A stretch of DNA of 64,000 nt from JAOEGB01 sp041262585 (GTDB taxonomy: Bacteria > Actinomycetota > Actinomycetes > Streptosporangiales > Streptosporangiaceae): the NCBI RefSeq assembly GCF_041262585.1, contig NZ_JBGCBZ010000021.1:72670-136669 (forward strand). The letters are read 5' to 3'. Numbering within the stretch: the stretch's first letter is position 1; each line of letters begins with the position of its first letter. The position numbers and the translations under genes are program-made. A model generated the notes under the pieces. The model had not been told where the DNA came from, searched no databases, and was given only the letters and a program-made list of their open reading frames with translations. Below, in pieces: positions 49,741 through 58,900 of the stretch.

Positions 49741-51711
49741 ATGCATCCCGATCCGATGACGCCGCAACCGGTGGCCCGGGCTCTGGAGGAGTACCGGGCG
49801 CTGCTGGACGAGCACGGGCTCACCTGGGGAGAGCCGCCGCTGACGTACGTCCGCATGATGAGCTTCCTCCGGTTCCCCGACGAGGCCAGGCGGATGGCCT
49901 TCGGCCGGGACGCCGGCGAGACGGAGCTCGGCGAGGCGTTCCGCGACGCGCTCGGCGGCGAGGTGCCCAGGGGGCTCACCGTGCTGAGGCTCCTGCGGGA
50001 CGGCCACCGGCTGGAGACCGGCCCGGCGACGGCGGTCCTGTCGGCCGATCCCGTCCCCGCCATCCTGCTGGTCGACTCGGCCCGCGACACCGCCACGCGG
50101 GTCACGGCCGGCGGCGTGCCGTACGACATCGGGCCGGGGAGCGCCCGGCTCCTCGACGTGACCAGCGCCACGCCGGTGACGGCCGACGGCCGGGCGGTGG
50201 ATCTCTCGGGGCTGGCCCGGGCGGCCGTGCCGGCCAGGCTGCGCCTGCGCGCCGGGTTCCCGTGCCGCTGGACCGTCCTGTCCGACGGGGGTCAGGGGTG
50301 GTATCCGGCGGGCAGCCCGCCCCGGCGCGACTACCGCGACGTGCCGTTCTTCCACGGCGACGACCTCGTGCTCGACGTCCCCGCCGAGCCCCTGACCGTC
50401 CGGGTCTCGCGCGGCATGGAGTACGGCACGGCGGAGACGGCCGTGATGCCCGAGCCGTGGCGCGAGACGCTCGTCGAGCTGGCCCCCGAACGGATCTACG
50501 ACGCCGCCGCCCGCGACTGGTACGGCGCGGACCTCCACGTCCACCTCAACTGGGCGGGCGACCTGGTCGCGACGCCCGCCGAGGCCGCGGCCGCGCAGCA
50601 CGGCGAGGACCTGCACGTGCTCAACCTCGTCGCGGGCAACGTCGCGGGGGAGCGGGTCTACGACCGTGAGGCGCTCCAGCACTGGGCCGGCCGCGATCTG
50701 CCGTGGTCGGACGCCACCCACATCGCCCGCATGGGCGTGGAATACCGCAACGACCTGCTCGGTCACGTCCACGCGTTCGGGATTGCCGCGCCGCCGCCGG
50801 CCTACCACACCGGGTTCGCGGGCGACGCCGACTGGCCGCCGAACGCCACCGCCTGCGGCGAGCTGCGGGAGCTGAACGCCGTCCTCGGGTACGCCCATCC
50901 CTTCCACGGGCCCGTCTCCACGCCTGAGGAGATCATCGGCGACGGGTGCCGAGACTGCTCGGGGCGGGCCCTCGTCGTGGACGCCGCCCTCGGGCTGATG
51001 GACGGCGTCGAGCTGCTTCACTTCTCGGACTTCTCCGGCACCGTGGAGGTCTACCGGCGGCTCATCGGCGCGGGCAACCGGCTCGCCGCGCTCGCGGGCA
51101 CCGACACGATGCTCTCCTTCACCCGGCAGGACACGGTCTCCAGCCCGCCCGGCTGGGAGCGCGTCTACGCCCGCCTCGACGGCCCCCTGTCCGCCGAGTC
51201 GTTCGCCCGAGCCGTACGGCAGGGCCGGACGTTCGCCACCACAGGCCCGTGGCTGGAGCTGACCGTGGACGGCCGAGAGCCGGGCGACACGCTGGACCTC
51301 GCGCCGGGCGACCGGGTGACGATCACGGCCAGGACAGTCGGCCCCGAGGTGGAGCGCCTGGAGATCCGCACCGCGGCCGGCCTACTCGCCGAGTCCGCCG
51401 CTCTGGGCCCCGGCGGCGAGCTGACGGCCACGCTGGTCGTGGACGGCCCCACCTACGTGGTGGCGGTCGCGTCGGGACGCGGCCACCCCCGGTCGCTCCA
51501 CAGGGAGGTCTTCGCCCACACGAGCCCGGTCTATCTCGACGTCGCGGGCAGGCACGTCGCCCGCGAGGAGGACGTGCGCTGGTGCCTGCGCTGGCTCACC
51601 CTCCTGGAGGACCTCGTCCGCGACCACGCCGCCCTTGAGGGGCCGGCCCAGCTCCGCGACCACCTCGACCTCATCGAGAAGGCCCGCGCGGTCTACGAAT
51701 CCCGTCTCTGA
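49741..51711 (+). CDS. CehA/McbA family metallohydrolase
   Basis: A 656-residue protein with a PHP-like metal site: WYGADLHVHLNWAGD holds the HxH pair, and HPFHGPVSTPEE and LAGTDTMLSF supply further ligands. The family includes the carbamate hydrolases CehA and McbA. The first 250 residues and the C-terminal beta-rich part (TVDGREPGDTLDLAPGDRVT) are extra domains of unknown role. GGGGGAGG precedes ATG 49741. It stands alone; the natural substrate is unknown. Confidence 0.78.
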   Translation: MHPDPMTPQPVARALEEYRALLDEHGLTWGEPPLTYVRMMSFLRFPDEARRMAFGRDAGETELGEAFRDALGGEVPRGLTVLRLLRDGHRLETGPATAVLSADPVPAILLVDSARDTATRVTAGGVPYDIGPGSARLLDVTSATPVTADGRAVDLSGLARAAVPARLRLRAGFPCRWTVLSDGGQGWYPAGSPPRRDYRDVPFFHGDDLVLDVPAEPLTVRVSRGMEYGTAETAVMPEPWRETLVELAPERIYDAAARDWYGADLHVHLNWAGDLVATPAEAAAAQHGEDLHVLNLVAGNVAGERVYDREALQHWAGRDLPWSDATHIARMGVEYRNDLLGHVHAFGIAAPPPAYHTGFAGDADWPPNATACGELRELNAVLGYAHPFHGPVSTPEEIIGDGCRDCSGRALVVDAALGLMDGVELLHFSDFSGTVEVYRRLIGAGNRLAALAGTDTMLSFTRQDTVSSPPGWERVYARLDGPLSAESFARAVRQGRTFATTGPWLELTVDGREPGDTLDLAPGDRVTITARTVGPEVERLEIRTAAGLLAESAALGPGGELTATLVVDGPTYVVAVASGRGHPRSLHREVFAHTSPVYLDVAGRHVAREEDVRWCLRWLTLLEDLVRDHAALEGPAQLRDHLDLIEKARAVYESRL

Positions 51712-51726
51712 CCGGCCTGTAAACCG

Positions 51727-52347
51727 TCAGATGTCGAGCTCGGAGCCGCCGAACCGGTCCCGCAGGAACCGGCCCTGGTCCCTGAGGGCCTGCTCGTCCC
51801 CCTGGTAGACGGCGTCGGCCACCTTGGTGAGGCCCGTCTCCAGCAGGTCGAGCTGGGCCATCAGCTCCTCGTGCGCGCTGCGCTCCCGCTCGCCCCGCCG
51901 GGTCAGCGCGTACGACCTGGGCAGGTTGGCGTACGCCTCCAGGCTGGTCGGCAGGTAGTCGCGGATCGCCTGCGACACGACGTGGAGCTGGTCGGGGGAG
52001 GAGGTCAGCGCCTCCGCCCTGGCCAGGATGTCGCGAAGGATCGCGGCCAGCCCGCCGACCTTCGCCACGACGTCGTCCGGGAACCGGGTCGCGGACACCT
52101 TCGACACCAGCGCGTCGAGGTCGGCCCGGAGCTGCCGGGTCTCGACCTCGGCGTGGGAGATCGTCAGCCGCACCCGGTCCGGCGGGGTGAGCAGCGCCCC
52201 CACCCCGTAGAGCCCTATGACGACGATGGGCCAGAACGACCCGGCCAGCCCGAGGAAGTGCAGCACCAGGCCGAGCAGGGCGAGGGCCGAGCCGACGATG
52301 TTCCTGGTCGAGCCGAGGTAGGCCAGGAACCGGTCACTGGTAGCCAC
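51727..52347 (-). CDS. Membrane-anchored coiled-coil protein of the TelA operon
   Basis: A 206-residue protein with two N-terminal membrane helices (NIVGSALALLGLVLHFLGLA and IVVIGLYGVGALL) and a long helical cytosolic part with a YANLPRSYALTRRG segment. It resembles XpaC-like partner proteins of TelA. It is the last gene of the operon and overlaps the vWA gene by 14 bases. No function is proven for the family. Confidence 0.7.
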   Translation of the reverse strand: MATSDRFLAYLGSTRNIVGSALALLGLVLHFLGLAGSFWPIVVIGLYGVGALLTPPDRVRLTISHAEVETRQLRADLDALVSKVSATRFPDDVVAKVGGLAAILRDILARAEALTSSPDQLHVVSQAIRDYLPTSLEAYANLPRSYALTRRGERERSAHEELMAQLDLLETGLTKVADAVYQGDEQALRDQGRFLRDRFGGSELDI

Positions 52348-53914
52348 GGATCTCCTTGAACGCCGACGCGAGCGACCCCGACCGGGCGTCGAACGTCGCG
52401 CCGCCGGTCAGCGCCGCGACCTGCTTCATCTCCGCCACGTCGCTGTCGCCGAACAGCACCACGAAGGTCCGGACGTTCCGGGGCGTGGTCGCGTAGTAGG
52501 ACGCGAAGTCGTCGTAGGAGGCGCCGTCGGTGTTGTCCCCGTCCGTCATGAGGACGATCGACGTGAAGTCGCCGCCGTTCCCCTGCCGCGCGGTCAGCTC
52601 GTACGCCGCCCGGAGACTGTCGTAGATGGCCGTGCCGCCGTTCGCGTCGAGGGCCTCGCCGTACGACCTGATCTGCCCGAGGACGGCGGTGGCGTCCCGC
52701 TCGGGCACGGTGAACGTGCGCGGCGTGCCGGGAGCGGAGTTGAACGGCAGCAGCGTCACGGTCTCGCGGTTGCGGAACCGGGAGAACTGCCCGGAGACCG
52801 AGGTGTCCGCGCCGGTCAGCGCCGCGAGCGCCTGCTTGAGCGAGTCGATCCTGTCGCCCCGCATCGAGCCCGAGGTGTCGAGCACGAACAGCGTCCGCGA
52901 CGGGCGGCGCACCTGGTTGAGGTACGCGCTGATCAGCTCGTCGGCGGCGCTGCGCCGGTTCGGGAACGGCAGCTCCAGCAGCTGCGCCGTGCCGAACCTC
53001 TGGTCGGGCCGGACCTCGGGCACGATGGGCCGCCGGTAGGTCGTCGTCATGATCTTCCGCTGGACGTCCGGGGTCCGCAGCCAGGTGGCGAGCTTGCCGT
53101 ACAGCTCCTTCTTGGCGGAGGACGCGAGGAGCGTGAGCGGGTAGTCGGCGGTGACGACGCCGTCGCTGGGATAGACGATCGTGAGCGGCTCCTTGAGCCT
53201 GCTCTGCAGGCCGAGCAGCACCGACTCGTAGTTGATCAGCCCGTCCACCGAGCTCGCCTTGGCGTACGCGTCGGCGAGCCAGCCCGACGAGCCCGCGGTG
53301 AGCGTCTGGGCGGAGAAGAACTGCTTCAGCTTCGGCGTCGCGGCGGCGATCTGCGCCTTGTCCAGCGCCTCGCCCGCGTTGGACAGCGCGGCCGTGACCC
53401 CGACCAGGGCGGAGAAGCCCGAGTTGGACGACGCGGGGTTCGTCATGCCGAAGGTGAACTTCCGGTCCTTGGCCGCCGCCGCGATGTCGGCCCAGGTGAC
53501 CTGCCTGGTGTCCCAGCCGAGCGCGTGCGCCTTGGTCTTCTTCAGGCCGAGGACCACGGGCGAGACCATGACCTTCGTCTGCGTCGACAGCTTGGCGTTC
53601 GCCCCGTCGATCAGCGACAGGTAGCGGTTGGAGGAGAACCAGGTCGCGTCGTAGTGCCCGTCCGCCCCGCCGCTCGCCACCTGTTCGGCGCCGTCGAGCG
53701 TGCCGGTGTAGGTGAGCGCGACCTTCACGCCCACGGCGCCGGCCGCCTCCTTGAGCAGCGGCTCCAGGTCCTTCACCTCGCTGCCCGCGAGGACGCGCAG
53801 CACATCCGGCCCGTCCGGTAGCCGCCCCGGCGTGTCCGGCGGGTCGCCGCCGCCCGTGCACGCCGCCGCCGCGACCAGCACGGCCAGCGCGGCCGCCGCC
53901 GCGAGACGCCTCAT
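52334..53914 (-). CDS. Lipoprotein with substrate-binding and vWA domains
   Basis: A 526-residue lipoprotein (signal ending AAACTGGG, so Cys19 or so is lipidated). Residues about 38-290 form a type 2 periplasmic-binding fold (VLRVLAGSEVKDLEPLLKEA, then WFSSNRYL). Residues about 330-526 are a von Willebrand A domain with an intact MIDAS motif in VLDTSGSMRGDR and a later TDGDNTDGA. The mix of ligand-binding and vWA domains is typical of operons with TelA. It overlaps telA by 4 bases. Confidence 0.85.
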   Translation of the reverse strand: MRRLAAAAALAVLVAAAACTGGGDPPDTPGRLPDGPDVLRVLAGSEVKDLEPLLKEAAGAVGVKVALTYTGTLDGAEQVASGGADGHYDATWFSSNRYLSLIDGANAKLSTQTKVMVSPVVLGLKKTKAHALGWDTRQVTWADIAAAAKDRKFTFGMTNPASSNSGFSALVGVTAALSNAGEALDKAQIAAATPKLKQFFSAQTLTAGSSGWLADAYAKASSVDGLINYESVLLGLQSRLKEPLTIVYPSDGVVTADYPLTLLASSAKKELYGKLATWLRTPDVQRKIMTTTYRRPIVPEVRPDQRFGTAQLLELPFPNRRSAADELISAYLNQVRRPSRTLFVLDTSGSMRGDRIDSLKQALAALTGADTSVSGQFSRFRNRETVTLLPFNSAPGTPRTFTVPERDATAVLGQIRSYGEALDANGGTAIYDSLRAAYELTARQGNGGDFTSIVLMTDGDNTDGASYDDFASYYATTPRNVRTFVVLFGDSDVAEMKQVAALTGGATFDARSGSLASAFKEIRGYQ

Positions 53915-55077
53915 GAGGAGATCGCCTCGTCGTCGCGGCGGGCCCGCTCCAGGTAGGTCTTGGCGTGGTCGAGCTCGACCGTCAGGTTGTTGACGGTGAC
54001 CGCCATGCTCTCGACGGCCTTCGCCTTGAACGTGTCGATCATGTCCATGGTCGTGTAGATGTTGTCGAACGCCTTCTGCAGCGCCTCCATGCTCACCGTG
54101 GTGGAGGCGGCCTGCGTCTGGATCTCGCCGGCCTGCGTCTTCAGCATCTCGCTGGTGGCCAGGATCAGGTCCGAGGTGGTCGCGTTGAGGGCGGAGATCT
54201 GGTCGAGCACGAGCTTCTGGTTGGCCAGCGCCTGGGCGACCGTGACGGCGGTCCGCAGCGCCGAGATCGTCGTGGTCGTCGCCCGGTCGACGCCCTTGAT
54301 CAGCTCCAGGTTGTTCTTGCGGATCAGGTCGAGGGCGAGGTAGCCCTGCGCGGAGACGGCGAGCTGGGTCAGCAGGTCCTGGTGCTTCTGCCGGACGCTG
54401 AACAGGGCGTCGGAGCGCAGCGCCGTCGCCTTCTCCGAGTCCGTCAGCTCGATCCGGTTGATCTGCTCTTCGAGGGCCGAGTCGAGCGCCGCCGCGAGCA
54501 CCGCGTACTCCTGGAGCTTCGTCATCGACTCCCAGAGGTTCGCCTTCTCGCCCTCGATGGCGGCGTTGTCCTTGAGCAGCTCGTCCTGCCCGGACTTGAG
54601 GGCCCGGATGATGTCGTCGATGTGCTTCTGCGCGCTCTGATATTTCGCGAAGTAGTCGCGCAGCTTGTCCCCGAACGGGATGAGCCCGAGCAGCTTCTTC
54701 GCGCCGCTGGTGGCCTGCTTCGGGTCCAGGTCCACGATCGTACGGCGGAGCGCCACAAGCTGGTTGGCGACCTGGACCTGGCCGTCGGCGCCCTCACCCT
54801 TCGCCGAGGCGAGCGCGGCCACCGGACGCTTCAGCATCCGGTTCGAGACCTGCGACGACGCCCGGATCTCCGAGTCGCCCATCGACGAGATGTCGTGGAC
54901 CTTCTTGGTGAACTCCGGCGACCGGGGGTCGAGCGTCGTCAGCTCCTCGGCGAAGCCCGCCGCCTTGCTCGCCAGCTCCGCGCCGCGCTCGTCGGGGAGC
55001 GGGAGCATGGTGGCGGCCTTCTCGACCGGCACCGCCGCTACGGGAGCGGGCGGCGTCAGCACCAGATCGTTGGACAC
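53911..55077 (-). CDS. telA: Toxic anion resistance protein TelA family
   Basis: A 388-residue, highly helical protein with a GTG start. Conserved family segments include EFTKKVHDISSMGDSEIRASS near residue 58, GLIPFGDKLRDYFAKYQSAQ in the middle, and EMLKTQAGEIQTQAASTTVS near the end. TelA proteins are named for tellurite resistance, but their biochemical role is unclear; association with envelope stress systems is inferred from gene neighbourhoods. It lies between a binding protein and the vWA lipoprotein. Confidence 0.88.
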   Translation of the reverse strand: MSNDLVLTPPAPVAAVPVEKAATMLPLPDERGAELASKAAGFAEELTTLDPRSPEFTKKVHDISSMGDSEIRASSQVSNRMLKRPVAALASAKGEGADGQVQVANQLVALRRTIVDLDPKQATSGAKKLLGLIPFGDKLRDYFAKYQSAQKHIDDIIRALKSGQDELLKDNAAIEGEKANLWESMTKLQEYAVLAAALDSALEEQINRIELTDSEKATALRSDALFSVRQKHQDLLTQLAVSAQGYLALDLIRKNNLELIKGVDRATTTTISALRTAVTVAQALANQKLVLDQISALNATTSDLILATSEMLKTQAGEIQTQAASTTVSMEALQKAFDNIYTTMDMIDTFKAKAVESMAVTVNNLTVELDHAKTYLERARRDDEAISS

Positions 55078-55118
55078 TGTTCGGTTCTCCTTGTGGGGGG
55101 CCTGCGTGGGGCCGGGTG

Positions 55119-55174
55119 CCGCGTGGGGGTCAGCGCGTGGAGGTCAGCGCGTTGGGGTCAGCGCGTTGGGGTCA
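55119..55174. repeat. 14-bp tandem repeat (four units) between telA and the binding-protein gene
   Basis: Four units related to GCGCGTTGGGGTCA run head to tail; the last two are identical. The last unit contains the stop codon of the minus-strand binding-protein gene. Unlike the coding repeats, the unit length is not a multiple of three. Confidence 0.85.
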
Positions 55175-56299
55175 GGAGGTGGGCTTGGCGCCGGCCAGGT
55201 AGCGCCGCTCGATCGTGGCGATGAGCCGCTCCAGATGGTCGTAGGTGGGCGGCTCCACGACGTCGACCAGGCTGCCGGGGATCGGGGCCTTGGCCGAGGC
55301 GACCAGGCCCGCGAAGACCTTCGGGTCGGCCGTGCGGAAGCCGTACCTCGCCTCGAGGCGGGCGAACTCGGGGTCCTCCTGGAGGAGCCTGCCGACCTCG
55401 GCCGCCTGGTCGGTGAACGGCACGAGCGTGTGCTTGCTGAGCACGGTCGGCGAGGGGTAGATCAGGCGCATGTCCGGGCGGATCGCCCCGTCGGCCGCGA
55501 ACAGGCGCGACGCGTACTGCGCCTCGTAGATCACCACCATCGGCGTCTTCCCGGCGCCCATCGCGAGGTAGTCCTCGAACGGCGCCTCGCTCGACGACTC
55601 CGAGTAGCCCTGGTCGAGGAAGAGCGGGGACACCTTCTCGGCGACCGTGGCGGCCTGGGCGGATGAGTTCACCACGTCGTCGCCGTTGGCGACGTAGCTG
55701 GTCATCGCCAGGTACATCGCGGCGGAGTTCGACGTGCGCACGTCGGTGGTGGTGAGCAGCACCCGCTTGCGGGCCCGGTAGGTCGTGTTGCCCGGCAGCG
55801 CGTCCCAGCGGGTGCCCTTGGCGACCAGGTCGAGGTACTTCTTGATGTCGAGCACCTGGTAGCCCGAGCCGGAGTCGTGGACCACGCCGGCTTTCGTCAG
55901 CACGTCGACGATCGGCTGGAACGTCGCGATGGCCATGGGGGAGTAGAACGGCGAGTACGTACGGCTGGCCTTGCGCTCCTGCCGGATCTTCTCCGCCGCC
56001 GGGACGCTGGAGGGGAAGGCGAAGGCGTACTTGCCCAGGTCGACCGTGGTGGCGATCTGCCGCGACCCGGCCGTGTCGACCTCCACCCGCAGCCCGTGCC
56101 TCGCGAACGCCGCCTTGACCTGGGCGTCGTCGAAGAACGGCTTCTTCTCCGACCCGATCACCCCGCGGACCGTCGTGAGCTGCTTCGTCCCGCCCCCGCC
56201 GCCCCCGCCGCCGCTCCCGCCGCTGTTGCCCAGGACGAGAGCCAGCACGACGGCCCCGCCCAGGAGCAGCGCCAGCCCGACGCCGATCCATCGCTTCAT
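55172..56299 (-). CDS. Membrane-anchored substrate-binding protein of the TelA operon
   Basis: A 375-residue protein with one N-terminal membrane helix (GVGLALLLGGAVVLALVLG), a run of glycines, then a type 2 periplasmic-binding fold (VRGVIGSEKKPFFDDAQVKA, VTADGA-like strands, LIYPSPTVLSKHTLVPF). It is first in a four-gene operon and has no permease partner, so it probably senses rather than transports. The ligand is unknown. Confidence 0.82.
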   Translation of the reverse strand: MKRWIGVGLALLLGGAVVLALVLGNSGGSGGGGGGGGTKQLTTVRGVIGSEKKPFFDDAQVKAAFARHGLRVEVDTAGSRQIATTVDLGKYAFAFPSSVPAAEKIRQERKASRTYSPFYSPMAIATFQPIVDVLTKAGVVHDSGSGYQVLDIKKYLDLVAKGTRWDALPGNTTYRARKRVLLTTTDVRTSNSAAMYLAMTSYVANGDDVVNSSAQAATVAEKVSPLFLDQGYSESSSEAPFEDYLAMGAGKTPMVVIYEAQYASRLFAADGAIRPDMRLIYPSPTVLSKHTLVPFTDQAAEVGRLLQEDPEFARLEARYGFRTADPKVFAGLVASAKAPIPGSLVDVVEPPTYDHLERLIATIERRYLAGAKPTS

Positions 56300-56430
56300 T
56301 CAAACGTTCCTTTAGCGAGCTCCCGCAGCCGATTTGGCCCCGCATCCACCCCGAATTATGGGAGATAACCGGAATACGTGAGGTCTGGGGAGAGAACGTA
56401 TTTAGAATTCAGCGCTCGTTCACCGGAAAT

Positions 56431-57717
56431 TCACGCGAATAGGGTGCGGCCCCAGTAGTCGCCGGCGTCCGTCACGCCGGGAGGACAGGCGAACAGGCCG
56501 CTGGAGACGTGCTTGATGTACTCGTTCAGCGCGTCCTTGCCGGCCAGCTCCATCTGAATCGGGACGAACTGCTTGCGCGGGTCGCGCTGGTAGGCCATGA
56601 AGAAAAGCCCGGCGTCGAGCCGGCCCAGGCCGTCCGAGCCGTCGACGAAGTTGTAACCCCGCCGCAGCAGCCGGGCCCCTCCGTGGCTGGACGGGTGCGC
56701 GAGCCGTACGTGCGCGTCGGCCGCGATCACGGGCTTGCCGTCGGGTCCCGTCTTCGCGAAGTCCGGCGTGTCGAACTCCCCGTGGCCGGTGAGCGGCGCG
56801 CCCTTGCCCTTGTCCCGGCCGAAGATCGCCTCCTGCTCCGCCAGTGAGGTGCGGTCCCAGGTCTCGACGTGCATGCGGATCTTGCGGGTTACCAGGTAGC
56901 TGCCGCCGTCCATCCAGGCCGGGCCGTCGCCGGGGGCCGCCCACAGATGGTCGCGGAGCATCGCGGTGTCCTCGAGCTTGAGGTTGTTCGTCCCGTCCTT
57001 GAAGCCCATCAGGTTGCGGGGCGTGGCCTGCGCGCGGGAGGTCGAGGAGGTGCGGCCGAAGCCGAGCTGCGAGTAGCGGACCGACACCTTGCCGAATCCG
57101 ATCCGCGCGAGGTTGCGGATCGCGTGCACGGCCACCTGGGGGTCGTGCGCACAGGCCTGGACGCAGAGGTCGCCGCCCGAGATGTCCGGCTCCAGCTCCT
57201 CGCCGGGGAACGCGGGCAGGTCGGCCAGGGCCGCCGGCTTACGGCCGGCCAGCCCGAACCGGCCGTCGAACAGCGACGCCCCGAAGCCGACTGTCAGCGT
57301 CAGCCCGGAGGGCGGCAGGCCCAGGGCCTCGCCCGTGTCGTCCGGCGGGGCCTCGGGGGCGCCGCCGACCGCGCCGAACGTGCCCGCGTCCTTGCCCTGG
57401 GTCATCCGGGCGGCGGCGACGGTCCACTCCTGGAGCAGGTCGATCAGCTCGGCCCGCTTCGTGGTGATCACGTTGAAGGAGACGAAGTGCAGCCGGTCCT
57501 GAGCCGGCGTCGTGATGCCCGCCTGGTGCGCGCCGTAGAAGGGCACGGGGTCGGAGGTCGAGGCCGCGTGGGCGGCCGGGGGCTCCTCGATCAGCGAGCG
57601 GGTCGCGACGGCGCCCGCCCCGACGGCGGCCACGCCCGCCGCCCCCAGGCCGAACAGCTTCCTGCGGCTGATCGCGCTCAATGGGCCACTCAATGGGCCA
57701 CGCACTGAGTCACTCAC
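56431..57717 (-). CDS. efeB: Dyp-type heme peroxidase EfeB
   Basis: A 428-residue peroxidase with a twin-arginine signal (SRRKLFGLGAAGVAAVG). The GxxDG motif is seen as GFKDGTNN and the heme-ligand histidine region as GEFDTPDFAK...ADAHVRLAHP. EfeB works outside the membrane, releasing or oxidising iron for the EfeU permease. The GTG at 57717 overlaps the efeO stop. A short 12-bp repeat gives GPLSGPLS before the signal. Confidence 0.92.
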   Translation of the reverse strand: MSDSVRGPLSGPLSAISRRKLFGLGAAGVAAVGAGAVATRSLIEEPPAAHAASTSDPVPFYGAHQAGITTPAQDRLHFVSFNVITTKRAELIDLLQEWTVAAARMTQGKDAGTFGAVGGAPEAPPDDTGEALGLPPSGLTLTVGFGASLFDGRFGLAGRKPAALADLPAFPGEELEPDISGGDLCVQACAHDPQVAVHAIRNLARIGFGKVSVRYSQLGFGRTSSTSRAQATPRNLMGFKDGTNNLKLEDTAMLRDHLWAAPGDGPAWMDGGSYLVTRKIRMHVETWDRTSLAEQEAIFGRDKGKGAPLTGHGEFDTPDFAKTGPDGKPVIAADAHVRLAHPSSHGGARLLRRGYNFVDGSDGLGRLDAGLFFMAYQRDPRKQFVPIQMELAGKDALNEYIKHVSSGLFACPPGVTDAGDYWGRTLFA

Positions 57718-58868
57718 TTGGCCACCACCACGGCGGCGACCCTGCTGATCGGCTCGGCGAGGGCGTTGATGGCGTCCGACAGGGCCTTCAGATCGTCCTT
57801 GGACAGCTCGTTGTGCGGCTTCCAGCCGTCCCCGGCCCGGTGCTCGCCGAGCGTGCTCTCGGCCGCGGCGAACTTCTCGTCGAGGGTCGTCACCAGGTCG
57901 GCGGCGCGCTCCTGCAGCACCGGCCGGAGGGCCTGGACGGCCGCCTTGGACCCCTGAAGGTTGGCGTCGAAGTCCCACAGGTCGGTGTGGGAGTAGCGGT
58001 CCTCCTCGCCGGTGATCTTGCCGGTGGCCACCTCGTCGAGCAGCTCCTTGGCGCCGTTCGCCAGCTGGACGGGGGAGAGCTCCGCCGAGTTGGACTTCGC
58101 CACGATCGTGGTGACGTCGGCCATGAGCTTGTCGGCGATCGGGCCGTCCTCGCTGACGTCCTTCGTGACCCAGAGATCCTTCTCGATCTTGTGGAAGCCC
58201 GTCCACTTCTCGCCCTTGGCCACGTCGTTCTCGCGGGCGTCGATCGCCGGGTCGAGGTCGCCGAAGACCTCGGCCACCGGCTCGATGCGCTCCCAGTAGG
58301 TGCGGGCGACCGGGAAGAGCTCCTTGGCCTTGGCGATGTCGCCCGCCTTGACCGCGTCCGCGAACTCCTTCGTCTTGACGAGCAGCGTGTCGGACTGGGA
58401 CTTGATGTACGCCTTGTAGCTCGCGACCGCCTCGGCGAGCTTCGCGTCCGCGGCCAGCGGCTTGTGCTCGCCGGTGACCGTGAGCGGGTTGCGGATCCCC
58501 TTCCCCGACATTCCCGGCTTGCAGGTGGCCTCGTAGGCCCCCGGCGGGAGCTCGATGACGACCTCGCGGGTCAGGCCGGGCACGATGTTCTCGACCTCGC
58601 CCATCACCCGGTCGCCCGGGGCGTACACGTAGAACTCGGTCACCTTGCTGCCGTTGTTGGTCACGGCGAAGGTGGAGGTGCCGGCGGCGAGCTGGGCCGT
58701 GCCGACCTGGCACTCGGTGTCGGTGGCGGCGACGGCGATCTTCCCGGGCTTCCCGGGCTCGGCCGCGGCGGTCGTCGTGCCGGTGCCCCCGGAGCCGCTT
58801 GTCGAGGAGCAGGCGGTGAGCCCGGCGAGGGCCAGGGCGGCGGCGGTCAGGACGGTGGCGGTGCGCAT
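57714..58868 (-). CDS. efeO: Iron uptake lipoprotein EfeO
   Basis: A 384-residue lipoprotein (lipobox LTAC). The N-terminal cupredoxin-like domain has Cys and Met ligands in EATCKPGMSGKG. The C-terminal M75/imelysin-like domain has the GxHxxE motif GFHKIE, thought to bind iron. EfeO presents iron to EfeU. ATG 58868 begins MRTATVLTAAALALAG. It is the middle gene of the efeUOB operon. Confidence 0.93.
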   Translation of the reverse strand: MRTATVLTAAALALAGLTACSSTSGSGGTGTTTAAAEPGKPGKIAVAATDTECQVGTAQLAAGTSTFAVTNNGSKVTEFYVYAPGDRVMGEVENIVPGLTREVVIELPPGAYEATCKPGMSGKGIRNPLTVTGEHKPLAADAKLAEAVASYKAYIKSQSDTLLVKTKEFADAVKAGDIAKAKELFPVARTYWERIEPVAEVFGDLDPAIDARENDVAKGEKWTGFHKIEKDLWVTKDVSEDGPIADKLMADVTTIVAKSNSAELSPVQLANGAKELLDEVATGKITGEEDRYSHTDLWDFDANLQGSKAAVQALRPVLQERAADLVTTLDEKFAAAESTLGEHRAGDGWKPHNELSKDDLKALSDAINALAEPISRVAAVVVAK

Positions 58869-58900
58869 GTGCGTGGGACTCCGACTCTTGCGGTGAGGGT

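Noticed and set aside
48568..51021. Open frame of 817 codons on the minus strand
   Set aside because: It lies antisense to meaB and the CehA-like gene, has no recognisable domain and follows from high third-position GC of the real genes.
55119..55174. 14-bp tandem repeat as an iteron-type replication origin
   Set aside because: It sits inside an operon on what looks like chromosomal DNA, with no replication gene nearby.
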